64,000 bases of DNA, from contig BSWB01000002.1 in assembly GCA_033239125.1 (NCBI GenBank), forward strand, positions 9,085,001-9,149,000, read 5' to 3'. The translations under genes and the position numbers were made by a program. The notes beneath the pieces are model-generated. The model made no database searches and was not told the DNA's origin. It saw nothing but the letters and a program-made list of their open reading frames with translations. Source of the stretch: Fagopyrum homotropicum (taxonomy: Eukaryota > Streptophyta > Magnoliopsida > Caryophyllales > Polygonaceae). This document shows, one piece after another, positions 23,006-36,312 of the stretch (positions are counted from its first letter, which is position 1; each line of letters starts with the position of its first letter).

Positions 23006-24571
23006 TCTGTTTGTAATCCAAAACTCCTGTTGCCAAAAGTAGTTTCAAATGTATAGGTGCCGCGGATGATGGTAGAAATCTGGTACTGTTTATATCTCAT
23101 ACGATTGCCTTACAAGTTTTCTGTGGAATGGATGTAGTCAATTAGGAAAAAGTTGTAGTTCATGATTTAAATCAGCTTTCATTGTTAATGAGTTCGGTAC
23201 AACGGTAATTTCATCATCTTAAATTTTAAAAATTGACTTTCCTCCGCCGAAACATTTTCCATCCGGTTGTACGGTTTCTTCTTCCTCTTGATTTGGTTCA
23301 CTTGCTTTCGTGAACTTCTAATCGAGCTAAATCTTCTTCCTTTACTCGAATGTTCTTTGTTTTGTGGCCTATCTCTTTATCTTCTCATGCTTTCAATAGT
23401 TTGAATCCGAAGCTTGTACTTCTCTTTCCATGGCAAGTAGATGAAGAACCGATGTTATTGTTTCTTTTTCAATCGATTGACTTGCTACCAATTTCGATTT
23501 TGTGATTAAGATGGGTGCTTGCAAGATCAGGTTTTTTGTATTTTTTTCGTTTATGTTGGTAGCATGCGGATTTAAGAAGGATGCTTTGGGTTTCATTCTT
23601 CCCAAGTTTGGATTAATGTTGCACGAGTGTTGGATAAAATGCCCAAAAGAAAACCTTTGTTGCTACAATATATTTGAGCATTTAAACCTTGATTTGAGCA
23701 TTTAGGATAAAATGTCCAAAAGAAACCTTTGGTGCTACAAATCAATATGTTTGAGCATTTAAGCATCATGTATTTGAGCATTTAAACGTTAAATTTCACT
23801 ATGTTCTAAAATTTAAATAACACTTATTAAAAGCAAACAACATATGATTTAAGACCGAAATTAAAAAAATTTTGATTTGAGTTCCTCTGTTTCTAGTGTT
23901 TTATGGTAATCGGTCTCTTGATATGATCGGGGATTGTAGCCATTCTCCCAACGTTCACAAAACAACTTTGGGCACTCACTCTAAGTGGTGTTGCCATAGA
24001 GGTTTAGGCGGTGGCCGAATGATGATGAGTGAGTGATATGTTGGGTTGAAATTTGAGAGGTTGTTGATGTTGTAGAAAGGGAGAACAGGTTTATGACTAT
24101 GTTGATCGAAAATAAAAGAGGGCGTTGATGAAATCCATTATGCGAATTGAGCTTATAAAATTCCTTTCCTTTCCTCTATAAATATATATGTTAAACTTAC
24201 CTAAACATCAACTAACTAATGACGAAAGAGAGGGAATCGTGCCTTGCACGATTAAAAATGAACTATCAAAGGGGTCTTTTTGTATGGATGCATAGTATTT
24301 AACTATAAATAATAATAAATCTCTTAGCTAAAAGTTTTTTTTTTTGTTTAAAACCCTTGTAAGATCTCTTATTTGAAAACTTATACAATACATACTTCTG
24401 CAGCTTTTTGATTACTTTTGTTTTCATTTCTTTCATTTTTATGCTTTTCGGATCATTCTTGCAACTTTTTGATTGTTTTTATTTTTGTTTATGCAATTTC
24501 CACTATAATTATCATGGGTGAAAAAAAAGTTTAAAAACTTTGTTAGAAACTCAACCAATGCGGATGGTCTA
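23006..24571. other. Intergenic region after the helicase gene
   Basis: Contains the helicase 3' flank. A two- to three-unit repeat (23,628-23,790) is built on TTTGAGCATTTAAACCTTG and GGATAAAATG words. A hairpin at 24,235-24,253 resembles a Helitron end (see findings). Short frames at 23,393-23,781 are products of the repeat. No gene is supported. Confidence 0.5.
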
Positions 24572-25555
24572 GGGCCTGTTTGGTATCGTATGCGTATTCT
24601 TTTTTTAGATTCTTCAAGATGGAGATTCTTGAGATTCTTGGAAAATGTTGGAGATGGGTATTGTTAGAGATTGTTTTTTACGTAAAATTTTGATATCAGA
24701 TTATTGTTAGAGATTCATTTAGATAAGATTACAAAAATACCCTCAAAATTTAACCCCAAATTTTTGTCTTTCTGCAGCCCTATCCTCTAATCGACAATTG
24801 TGACTCCACCGTCTCTTCTCCTTCGTCGTCGTCACTCTCCATTTCTCGTGCTGTTGAATTTCTTTCATTTCTTGTGCTGTTGAATTTGAAAATCCATGAA
24901 TGAGGCGGTTGAATTTGGCACTCAAAAGTTCAATGTCTTTTTCTTGTGCTGTTGCGGCTGTCCATTGCGGCATGAGGGAAATAATTGACCATATAACATT
25001 TGGCAGCAACACCAAGTGGGAGCAGCGATGGCGATGGCGAGGGGGGAAGATGAAGCAGGGCGGCGGCCTGCAGGCATGGATCCGGCCGGGAGAAACAGGG
25101 CAAGGCGGCGGCTTGGGGTCTGCAGCGGAGGGGCTCATCCGGTGGGGGCTGCACTGGATCTTCGGCAGGTTAGGGCGACAGCCCAGGGCTGCTCCCACTT
25201 GGTGGCTACAGAGAAGAGACGAAGGGGCGAGGCGAAGGAGGGGCTAGCAAGGCAATCGGCGGTCGTCCATCGGGGCAGGGCACGGCGAACCCGATGGAGA
25301 AGATCTGAAGAGAAGGAAGAGGGAGATGAGACTGGAAGAAGATCGAGAGATGAGACCGGAAGTAGAACGAGACTGGAAGAATGAGAGATGAGACTGTGAA
25401 AGGAGAGGAGAATGAGGGTACGAAGGGAAATAATAACAATCTAACATAAAGAATCTCGAAAAAGCTTGGGGGCCAAGCTTCCTTTTTCGGGATTCTTTTA
25501 GCAAAAGAATCTCGTAAAAGAATACAATACAAAAGCTCAAACCGATACCAAACAC
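24572..25555. mobile_element. TIR element of about 984 bp with GC-rich cargo
   Basis: The left end GGGCCTGTTTGGTATCG and the inverse of the right end (TGTTTGGTATCGGT) match over 13 bases, flanked by CTA and TTA, which fits a PIF/Harbinger-type TWA/YTA target. AGATTCTT words in the left part return inverted as AAGAATCT in the right part. The middle (about 24,990-25,400) is much richer in G and C than its surroundings and has overlapping frames of 74-151 codons on both strands, with no domain I can name. It may be captured host sequence or a long non-autonomous element. It ends about 300 bases before the next gene. Confidence 0.65.
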
Positions 25556-25858
25556 TTACAATTTTTCTATTCCGAAGAATACACTAAAGAATCTAAATAA
25601 ATCTCCATTCAGCTGATACCGGAGTAATTTCCAGCGCCGCCATACAAGACTTGCCGAATCGCGATTGAAGGTATGGGCTTGATGGGCTCATACCCGAGGC
25701 CCAATATATTCGGCCCTCGAGAACCCGTTTTCACATTCAAGCTTAACGCATTTGATGAAAGGGTTTTGTTTTGTATTAACAAACAAGCCCTTACCCTCTG
25801 TAAGAATTAAGGAGCTGGAAATTGGGGGTTTTGCTGTCGAAAACACAGATATACGAAA

Positions 25859-28800
25859 ATGCCAACAACTGCGAATCCATTGGAGCTGTTTCTCAGCATC
25901 AATTTAGATGAGAAAACCGCTCGGAATACCGTCGCTAATAATAAGGTCACCAATAACCTCGTTGCCGTCATTCACGAGGTACTATTTCTTATTTTCATTT
26001 TTGCCTTTTCTTTCTTTTCTCACTTCAATATTTGATTCAACTTGTTTGCTAATTTTGGACTTGGTTTGCTTGTTCAGGCTGGTGTTTTGAATGGATGTGA
26101 CCGCAATGTTGGGAATCTCCTCTACGCGGTAATTTGTCTTATTACTAGTTTTTTTTGTTCATTTTGTTTTGATTTATGAATCCAAGTATCTGATTGATTT
26201 TGTAAGCATCAAAGTATTGTTGCCGCTGTCGTTGAATCGGTCTTTCTATTAAGTTATTTTTTACTGAGGAAGTCTAATTAGCGTTTCATGCTGAGTGGGA
26301 TTTCTTCTTTAATTCGTTCAATTTGTTAATGTTGATATTTTGCATGTATATTTATGTGTGACAGGTTGCCACTAGATTTCCTGTTGGTGCCTTGGTCCAC
26401 CGTCCGAAGCTGCTCGAGTATATTGTCTCATTTAAGGTTTGATGTGTAGGCAGTCATTACCTTGGTTTGCAGATTGGTTTACTTTTTTTAAAGTTCTGTT
26501 GTAATCTGCTGCACAAATTTATGCAGATCAAAACCACAGCTCAGTTGGAGGCTGCATTCTCATTCTTTTCAAGTACGGGCTCAGAGAAATTTGATGTGTC
26601 TGAGTTTGAGAATGCTTGTGGAGTTGGTAAGTTTTATAGCAATATGACCCAGATGACGTTCTTCTCTTTGTATTCTCGAGGAATGAGAAATCTCTAAGTT
26701 ACCCGGCTGTTATTTTTTTTGGAATGGTCAGGGGTGAATGTGGGATACATATCTTGAAACTCTAAATTCTGCATGCTTTGCTCTATTTGTTTATGTGATG
26801 AATACATACTTTTCTTGTTCAGGAATTGAATTATCTGCAGAGGATATTGAGAAAGTAGTCAACGAGGTTTTTGAAGACAACAAGACTGTAATCCTCGAGC
26901 AACGCTACCGGACAAAGGGTAAGTACTCTTTACCGTCTTATGATATTGGCCGGTCAATCTTGTTTAAAGAAAATGCATGCTTGTTCTTGTGTATATCTTG
27001 TGGTCTTCTACCATGGTTGACCGGGTAGTCCTTTTATGGTAGGAAGAGTACTTATCTCTGTACTTTCAGATCCTTGTAACTCTTATCTCTTTCCTTTGGG
27101 GTGTATGAATACCCACGTTCTGAACTTTAACCTTAGCTTTATCTGGACTGTAAGGGTGCCCTTTCTTGGATTATGCTTGATTATTCTGCATATACATGCA
27201 TCACGGATAAGCATTTTCTGGTCAATGCTTGGTTTTCAAGTCTTATGAATATTGCATTTTGATCTTTGCTTTAACATGATCTAGATCCTTAGGTCTAGCC
27301 TTATGGTTGAAGATTGTGCATGTCTTTTCCATTAACGAAAAACGTGCATTATTTTTAATAAGCTGTTGATATCATGTTTATTTCAAATACGAGAAATAGC
27401 ACTTGTTAGTGTCAAAAGATTGTCTTTCAGATATAGAAAACCTATTTGGTTGTTTAGTCTTCCAATGGGTGAATAGTCAAATTTATCAGAGTAGAGAAGT
27501 TCGTGGGCAGATCAAATATTTGATTCAGTTAAATAAATTCTATACAAATGACTTGTGTAGACTAGAAAAAAAGGCGCTTCTTGCAGCAAGGGAGGTATTC
27601 TATGAGGAACTTTGCAGATCTGTTACTGTCTTTATTTATTTATTTTGTATCTTCCTTGTAGTCTTGAACATTGTGTATTTAAATCTTCATTAATTGTTAA
27701 ATTTGCATGAAAGCCTTTATTCAGAACTAGAATCTTTCACATATAATGCTGCCATTTATTTGTTATAAAGCAAGTAATCTAGTTACCGTACTTTATCCTT
27801 TATTCCTAGTAAAGAGGTCTACACGAAACAATCATTGCATTATGGAGCTCTTCTCCTTAGATTTTCTTTTGCCATTAATCTTCAAATGATATTTTTTGCT
27901 TTTCTTTGTTAGTTGGTGATTTATTTGCACATGTCAGGAAGAAGCAGCCATGGGCTGATCCAAAGATTGTAAAGGTGTTTCTCAGCCTTTTCCCCCCCTA
28001 AAATCTTAACTGATCAATCAAATGGATGGGATGCTTTGTAAAGTTAATTTAACAAATCTTGTATGTCCTTTTTTGTACTTCCATCCTATTTTCAGGAAAT
28101 TATTGAAAAAAAATTACGTGATTTGCTCGGTGAGAGAACTGCAGCTGATGATGAAAAACCCGTAAAAAAGAAGAAAGAGAAGCCCGCCAAAGTTGAGGTA
28201 GCTATGAATTCCTTGTTATTTTTCTCTACCATTGGTAGATAAATTGCAATATTTCTGTTTTGTAAAGTTGAAAGTGAACTTACTTATGTCTCATGAAGGA
28301 GCAAGCTGCTGCTATTAAAAGCTCCCCTGCTCAGCCACCAGAAGAAGAACTTAATCCATTTTCTATCTTTCCCTCACCAGAAGACAATTTCAAGGTACAA
28401 GTTGTGTGTTCATTGGTTTCTCGTATACTGATGTATCTATGTTATGAAGAGGGTGGCATGTTATTTATTTACTTCCATGCAAGACCTTTCCTTTTAGGTC
28501 TTAAACAAAATACTGATATGTTTTGGTGTAATTCATGCTTGAAATTTTAGTGAAGTGGGTTGTCATTTCATGTTATTGGTGTATGCGTTTCTGTATCATG
28601 ATTTCTGTTATGTTGTTCAGTGATTGTTTTTCCCCAATCCCCATATAATTAAGTAATGTAGAAGTGTATAACATTCAAGTCATAAATAAGTATCCTTTGT
28701 TGGGTACACTTGGAAATCCCACATTGATTGTGGAGAATTACAAGCTTAGTACACGAGTTGGTGGGCTACTCCAATTACAATATACTGGGAATTCTTATTC

Positions 28801-31800
28801 TTTTTTCTCTTGCTTAAGGTTATATGTGGACAACAAGCTGAAATAAAAGCTTTATTGTTTTTAGGTACTTGAGATTAAAGTTTTGGAGTTTTTTGGTCTT
28901 TGGAAGACAAATAATCTCCTAAAAGTTTTCTGAACTGCTTCCGAGAGCTGGTAGGAATGTCATAATTTCATAGATAAGAACCCTTTAATTTTCAGGTGCA
29001 CACAGAAGTTTTCTTTAGTGACGGTCACATCTTTAGAGCTTCTAATACGAGGGAAATTCTCAACAAGCACTTGAAAATAACTGGAGGGAAAGTATATACA
29101 CGCTTTCCACCTGAGCCGAATGGGTACCTTCATATTGGTCATGCTAAGGTAAGTTGTATGTTCCTTCTGTTGTTTTCTGCACACATAATAATGTTCATAT
29201 ATAAATGTTTAATGAATGATGCATGTACTTTAATAATATTGCCTGCTTATGTACATATATCTATTTTCTTGATGCAGGCAATGTTTGTTGATTTTGGTTT
29301 GGCGAAGGAAAGAGGTGGATGTTGCTATTTGAGGTGAAACTCCTTTTCTCATAGTTTGATATATATTTTCAGCTATAAAGATACATCATTAAATAAAACT
29401 ATGTTGCAATTGGTTTTGCTTGAGTCTCATTATGTTTGGGGGCTTGGTGCTTGACTTGTATTTATATAATATTGTTGCTAATCAAACTATCCTATTCAAT
29501 CTTATCTTAGTATAACTGAAGTTTACTGAATGATTGCTAGCTTCACTAGGCTACTTATATTTATCTATGCTTTGATGATACGTTTGTATTTAATGAATTG
29601 GTTGAATGAAATTGTACAAGTTACCGGATGTGGGTGTTGTAGGTATGATGACACAAATCCTGAAGCTGAAAAGAAAGAATATATTGATCACATTAAAGAA
29701 ATCGTTAATTGGATGGGATGGGAGCCATTTAAGGTATGGGCCTGTCAGTCATGCTTCTGTTTCATCTTTGTATATTCTTTACCCCACAAATACTAACATT
29801 ATCTTTGTTGTTTTTCAGATCACTTATACCAGCAACTATTTTCAGGAGCTGTATGAGCTTGCGGTTGAGTTGATAAAGAGGGGTCATGCTTATGTTGATC
29901 ATCAGGTTGATAGCCTAAACAGATTATGTGATGTTAGGGAGCATTCCCTTAGCAATGGTCTCTTAAAAATACATAGACTGACTTTTACTAGTATATGTGA
30001 TGACCTTGGCTTGTTCTGAGTTTCAGACAGGAGAGGAGATAAAAGAGTACAGGGAGAAAAAGATGAACAGTCCCTGGAGGGATAGACCAATTGAAGAATC
30101 CTTGAGACTTTTTGAAGAAATGAGGAGGGGTATGATTGAAGAGGGGAAAGCCACACTTCGAATGAAGCAGGATATGCAGAGTGATAACTTTAATATGTAT
30201 GATCTTATTGCATATCGAATCAAGGCAAGGATTGACTTCAAAAAAGATAAATAGATAAATTTACTTGTTGGAGATGAATATTGTTGTAATAATGTTATTA
30301 CACGTATTATTCATGCAGTTCACTAGTCATCCTAAAGCAGGAGATAAGTGGTGTATATATCCGAGTTATGACTATGCTCACTGTATTGTGGATTCTCTTG
30401 AAAATATCACACACTCGGTAAGTTTGTATTGTTTTAACCTTTAGCCATTGTCCTTTTAGCCCAAATCGATCAAGGGTGCCTATTCTCTCTCTCAAAGTTT
30501 GGAAAGTTATGACATGATCTGATATCTGTTATGCAGGGCTTATATTGCTTCCGAAGGTCTTTTAATATTGAATTCTCTTTAGTGCTTTTCTCTCTGTGAT
30601 AGTCTTTTAACTTTCTGTGTTGTGTTCGGACTTTGGCGCTGTGGGTGTGGGGCTTAAATTTCTGCGGTATTACCTCTAGAAGGTGTGTTTTGTGTCAAGA
30701 GAAAGTCTTAGATCATTATGTTGGCAAATGTTCCTTTTTTTAACTCAGCTATTGACATGTAACTTGGTGGCTAAGCAACAATTCAATAAGGCTGTGCTGG
30801 AGAAGCAAAAGAATACGATAGCAGGCTAGAATAAGTTGGGTTGGTTGGTCTTGGTTTTCATAGTTATGGATATGGGCTTCAAAGTTGACGTTTTGTGTTC
30901 CTTTTCCTTTTTTTTTGTGCCAGCAGAGCACATTGTTTATCTTTACATTTTGAGCTGCACATTTCATGATGACTACTTGCATGTAACTGTGTCTTCATAG
31001 ACTACTTTATCGGGTGGATTTATCTATTGTCTGTGATCCATCAGTCTGTGGTGATGGTGTTTTTTCTAAACTTCATAGGGAATAAGGTCTTTCTTCATCA
31101 GCTTTCACTTTATAGGTTTTTTTTTTGAGTTATTCTTGTGGGGTTTAAATTAGATAGGCTACATTATATCAGGGGAAAGATGTGTTTGTTTACTTCCTCT
31201 GTACGGCTAGAATACCATGAAATACATTTTATGTTCTGAACAGTGTTCTATTGCTACCATGGGGGTATTTGCAGAAATTAGTTAAATGTATCATGTATGT
31301 GAGACATAGGATCATTTTGTGTTTAAGGACGATAGATGCTAATGTATTGTTTGTTGCTGTCATTTTCGTATTTGCAGTTATGTACACTTGAATTTGAAAC
31401 TCGACGTGCTTCGTACTACTGGTTGCTAGACGCTCTTAGCCTCTACCAGCCTTATGTATGGGAATATTCACGGTTAAATATCACTAATACTGTAATGTCA
31501 AAACGGAAGGTAAGTAACTAATCTTGTCATCTTTGGGTGCACTTTGTCTAGCTTAGTTTTGATATCTTCCTCATCTTTTCTGTATGTACTCTGGTGACAG
31601 CTGAATCGTCTTGTGACTGACAAGTATGTTGATGGCTGGGATGACCCACGGTTGATGACACTGGCTGGCTTGCGTCGTAGAGGGGTGACTTCAACTGCTA
31701 TTAATAGTTTTGTCAGAGGAATTGGCATTACTAGAAGGTGTGGGAGATATACAACTGTTTTATATTTCACAATCCTGACATTAAATTATGTGACTTGTTC

Positions 31801-34449
31801 AACTTCAATCCTGCTGCTTCAGTGATTCTAGCACCATTCGTCTAGATCGCCTTGAGTACCATATTAGAGAAGAGATGAACAAAATGTCTCCTCGCACACT
31901 GGTTGTCCTAAATCCTCTCAAGGTTTGTGTTTCTTACTCGAGTTTGATACTTACAATATTGTGCATTTCAACCTATATATGTCTAATCTTTCCTATTACA
32001 GGTTGTAATAACCAACCTTGATAGCAGTTCAGTAATGGAGCTTGATGCCAAGAAATGGCCTGACGCACAATCAGATGACATGTCTGCTTTTTACAAGGTT
32101 TGTCACTGATCACTTGAGATTGATGGGTAGACTGCATTTAATAAGATTTTAAGAAAGGTGGCTAATAACATTTGGTTTTATACTGTTTTAGGTGCCATTT
32201 TCTAAGGTTGTGTACATTGAACAATCTGATTTTCGGATGAAAGATTCAAAAGATTACTATGGTCTGGCTCCTGGGAAATCTGTTCTGCTCAGGTATCTAA
32301 AATATATTGTGGTTTGTTACTTTCATTTTCTTAAGCTCGTATGGAGATCCTTAAAATATATTGAATGCCAGATACGCATTTCCGATTAAGTGCACGGATG
32401 TAATCTTTGGAGATGATAAGGAGACCATTATTGAGATACATGCCGAGTATGATCCTGAGAAGAAAGGCAAGCCAAAGGTATTTTCTGTTCTTGATTTCTA
32501 TGGAAACCTTGTATGCAGCCAACCTAGTTTTTTTTTAATTGATTTATTCGCTGAGATATATTTTAAGCATGCCATCAAAATGTGATTTTCACCAGGTAGT
32601 TCTTGATAAAAAAAAAACTGTTCAGCCCGGGTGATGCCAAATGCGGCACTGTGATTGATGTCTTTTTTCATCCCAAACTGGTTATTAGATTGGTATTGTG
32701 ATCCAAGTGTTTTTATGAATACATATACATACATATATCTCATCAGTATCTAGTTAATCTTTTGATATTGAATTGTAAGCTGCTGTTTTCACTACCTTAC
32801 TGAATTACAACTTTGTTATTCTGTTTATTCTCAAATCTTAAATCTTCAAATAGGATTTTGTTAATGATAATAATCTTTTTTAAGGTTATTGATGATATCA
32901 CTGTATGTTTATTCATCTATACAAGCAACTTGAAAGTATTAAATGCTCAATGAATTTTAATGGGAAATGGGCAAGTCAAGAGTGTATTTGTATGCAAGTA
33001 GCTAGCAAAGTTAGGGATTAGTGTATGCTTCAATGAGCCTTATTTTGTTTAAATGTTTTCTGGTGTCATATTCTCAGACCTTAATGCCATACATACCCTG
33101 CTTTTCTATGATCCACATTAATACGATTTTCATGTCTTTTTCTATGAGCAAACATAGGTATTTTTATCGGAATTCTTTCTATTGACACTTTTTCTCTAGT
33201 AGTGCTGGAACCCAATAATTGTGTTTATTATCACTTTAAGTTTGTACGTATATGACGGTTTGGCAAATTTTAAAATATGTAGTTTATCTTTTGATATTAT
33301 TGCATTTCACTGCAGGGTGTCCTTCACTGGGTTGCCGAGTCTCCTGCTGGGGTTCAACCAATCAAAGTAGAAGTACGATTGTTTGACAGATTATTCCTAT
33401 CAGAGGTAGGTTCTTTCTATTTTGTTTTCTTTCCTCTGCTATCTACTAGTTACTTTAATTTGGTTATTTAAAAAGCAAGTTTCTTTCATCTACTACAGAA
33501 TCCTGCAGAACTTGATGATTGGCTGGGCGACCTCAACCCTAATTCCAAAGTGATTATACCCGATGCATATGCTGTTCCTGCACTTCGAAATGCAACACTT
33601 GGAGAAACTTTCCAATTTGAAAGACTTGGTATGTCTCTCATCTGCCTAGTTAGTAGTTATATAGACTACAGCGTACCGGCACAATGTTTATGAATTCCTC
33701 AATTTCCTTCTGTGCATTAGTATGTACAGCCTGATGCTACATGTTCTTGCAGTTCCATCCCTTCCCCCACCCAAAGAAGAAACAAAAAAAATCACTCTTT
33801 GCAAATTTAAGCATCACCCTACTAGAAATTCATCAAAACAAGCCAATGTTTTCACTTATACAAGTTCTGCCTAGGAATGATTCATACCTACATTTTTTTT
33901 CTCCAATATATCGGCTGTAAATTCTGTCTTAGGGTTTATGGTACCATTCTCTTGTTACCCTCTAGTATCAGAACTCCTTTCTGCTCATGTGCTTAGGGAT
34001 TTATTCGATTCCAAGCCAAATAACAGTAAATCACGAAGTAGAGATTTGATTACTTGGGGTTCGTTTGGTTCATCTTTCAGTTTCCATTTTTTAGCAAAAC
34101 TAGGACGGAATGTGAATACTCCTTTTTTTGGGTTTCATTCATGAATTTGTCAATATTGAGAATCAAGGTGACTACTAAGACAATAAAAAATAAAAAAACT
34201 AAAAACTTAAACTCAGTGCTACTGTAGATTAGTCTTTCATTTCGGTCAAGTTCTGTTCCTCATATTTAATTGTGAATATTGGTCTTTTTATGTACTTGAA
34301 TAAACTGTCATTTGAGATTCACAGTGGCTTATTACGTTAAAATTCATCTTGCAGGATACTTTGCAGTTGATAAGGATTCAACTCCTGAAAAACTGGTCTT
34401 CAACCGTACGGTCACACTAAGGGACAGCTATACCAAGGGTGGAAAGTAG
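25859..34449 (+). CDS. Glutaminyl-tRNA synthetase (GlnRS), cytosolic type
   Basis: Class I synthetase that charges tRNA-Gln with glutamine using ATP. Exons: 25859-25978, 26078-26128, 26365-26436, 26527-26626, 26823-26918, 27913-27974, 28096-28197, 28299-28394, 28996-29148, 29278-29333, 29643-29733, 29819-29905, 30027-30224, 30319-30417, 31378-31509, 31601-31737, 31823-31922, 32002-32097, 32192-32292, 32372-32477, 33316-33405, 33499-33628, 34355-34449 (789 aa; Arabidopsis about 795). A plant/eukaryotic N-terminal domain (1 to about 190) opens LELFLSINLDEKTARN, then a lysine-rich linker. The catalytic core has FPPEPNGYLHIGHAK with HIGH at 279-282 and the KMSKS-equivalent VMSKRK at 500-505. The anticodon-binding part runs from about 550 to TLRDSYTKGGK. 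The N-terminus is not transit-peptide-like. Intron 13 has a GC donor. All joins keep frame. Confidence 0.96.
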
Positions 34450-34786
34450 AGCTGCATTCTACAAACAGAGGCCGGAGATTTGTGGGACAGAAAGTGAGAG
34501 CATGGTATGTCTTTTTTCTCGTATGACTAATACTGATGGTTGGTGTATAATGCACACTTGTTTTAGTGTCAAAGGAACAGATTCTGATCGACCAATGTTT
34601 TGCTGTCCTTTTCATGGGTTGTATGTGAATGCACATAATCTAGACTAAGTTTACATTTGGCCCTTCGTTTTTTTTGGGTATTTATAGGGTTTAAAGATAA
34701 TTGTCTTTCAGTTACACGATATATTGCCCTTCAAAAGTTGATGACTCAACTAGGGATTTTACCATAGCATTTGTGAACTAATATTA
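34450..34786. other. 3' flank of the GlnRS gene
   Basis: This should hold the 3' untranslated region. Short frames here on both strands (34,412-34,648) have no family signature. No other feature is seen. Confidence 0.4.
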
Positions 34787-34977
34787 GAGCTCGTTTGGTT
34801 ACAAAAGCTATGGCAACGGTATTGAGAAGGAAATGAACCGAGTCTACCTTTACACTCGTAATGTTTGCCACAAAGATGCCCTTTCTCATCTCCAGTCCAT
34901 TGATTTAAACCCATTGACAATGGGCATGAAAACTGATGAAAAAGGTTCTATTACAGTGATTTGTACCAAACAGGCCC
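34787..34977. mobile_element. Tourist-like MITE, about 191 bp
   Basis: Starts GAGCTCGTTTGGTTACAAA and ends TTTGTACCAAACAGGCCC, an inverted pair. TTA precedes it and TTG follows, close to the 3-bp TWA duplication of PIF/Harbinger elements. No coding. Confidence 0.65.
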
Positions 34978-35398
34978 TTGGTGTTTTATTGACCTGCTTG
35001 TGAACTTGGAGATCTAAGGGGTTGATGTTGATCCTTGAGAAGTGGTTTCCTCATATTAAATTAAATTTCTTCTAAGCAAATTAGTTTTGCTTATATAGAT
35101 TATTTTTGATAGTGTTTGACTCTTTGGACGATTGATCCTCTCTTTCTTCAAACTATACTTTCCATGATTAAAATAGTTGGGTGTGATGGATGGGTCATCC
35201 TCAACTCAGATTATGAGTATGTGGTCTCATTTTTCAGATCCTATTATCTTTCATTATAGGTCTATTGAAATCTAATAGACACATGAAATATCCCATCTTT
35301 GTTATTTTCTTTTGGGTGTTGTGATATGCACTTGCAGGAGTTGTATAGAGCACTAGAGCAATAGTTTGTAAACAACTTTACTCAGCCCAAAGAATTTA

Positions 35399-35583
35399 GG
35401 GCACGTTTGTTTTGCTAAAATTTATCCCGTATTGATATCATATTAATCAAACAAAATGAGTTTGTTTAGTACCTAAAATGGTACATTATTGGATATTAAA
35501 GGATGATAATCGTTTTTATTTCATTTTCTTCCCCTTAGTCCTTAACTATTTGTGTCATTTCTGCACTCTAACCAAACGGGCTA
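35399..35583. mobile_element. Tourist-like MITE, about 185 bp
   Basis: Starts GGGCACGTTTGTTTTGC after TTA and ends AACCAAACGGGCTA before TTA. The 3-bp duplication and terminal CGTTTGGTT-type repeats fit the PIF/Harbinger group. Confidence 0.6.
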
Positions 35584-36025
35584 TTAGTATCTTGGTTTTG
35601 GTAATAATACTTGCTAGTTCCTTCTATGCATAAAAAAAAGTTTATGGCACGATAAGCTTCTGGACACATTACAGTCTTTGACCCTGTTCGGTAGTAGGGA
35701 TTAATGAGTTTCAGTCGACTAAATTGCTCTTCATCCTGTTCGTTGATTTTGAGTGAATGAAAGGGAGGCTGAATCGAATGAATCGGAACTTATTGGTGGC
35801 AGGTTTATGAGGCTTAATCGAATGAAGTGATTTGCGATTTTAATTCCACTCTTCTTCACTTAATTGCCACGGAGTATCAAAACTTTTATAAAAGCCCATT
35901 TTGATCATTTAACACAATTCATCCCCTTCATTTTCATTTTAACGGACATAAAAACAAAATAATTTGTTTCATTCCTTGAGTTTCATTCATTTTTCTAATT
36001 TTATTTTCAGTTTCAATTCTATTAA

Positions 36026-36312
36026 GGGCCCGTTTGGTTCCAACTCCGGAGACGGAAATAGAATGAAAACGAATTTAGTCTATATGTATATCCTTATTCA
36101 TGATTTTATGGAATCATTTCTTGTGGTTTAATGCAAATGCACTTATTTTCCCACATTTTGTTTCCCTATAGGGTATCAAAAGTAATCAAACTCTACCTCA
36201 ATTACTTCAAACCAGAAGGAATGATTCCAAAAACTTTCATGAATAAGGGTATATGTATGGTCTAGATTCGTTTTAATTCCGTTTTCGATTCCGGACTTAA
36301 AACCAAACGGGC
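36026..36312. mobile_element. Tourist-like MITE, about 287 bp (family shared with 44.1 kb)
   Basis: Starts GGGCCCGTTTGGTTCCAACT after TAA and ends AAACCAAACGGGC. The terminal repeats extend at least 25 bases (CCGGAGACGGAAAT versus the inverse of ATTCCGGACTT). The interior is very similar to the element at 44,125-44,416, including CATATGTATATCCTTATTCATG-like sequence. The 72-codon minus frame inside is incidental. Confidence 0.8.

Noticed and set aside
24743..25555. GC-rich frames up to 151 codons on both strands
   Set aside because: Arginine, proline and serine-biased translations are expected from GC-rich sequence on each strand; no domain is seen, so they are treated as transposon cargo.
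27403..27693. 96-codon open frame in GlnRS intron 5
   Set aside because: It does not match the conserved N-terminal domain; the frame and the family sequence are satisfied by joining 26,918 to 27,913.
28690..28800. Possible small LTR-type (CCCACATTG) insertion in GlnRS intron 8
   Set aside because: Only two short words resemble the 57.9 kb sequence and no ends could be placed.
29606..30019. 137-codon frame overlapping GlnRS exons 11-12
   Set aside because: Out of frame with the synthetase and reads through introns.
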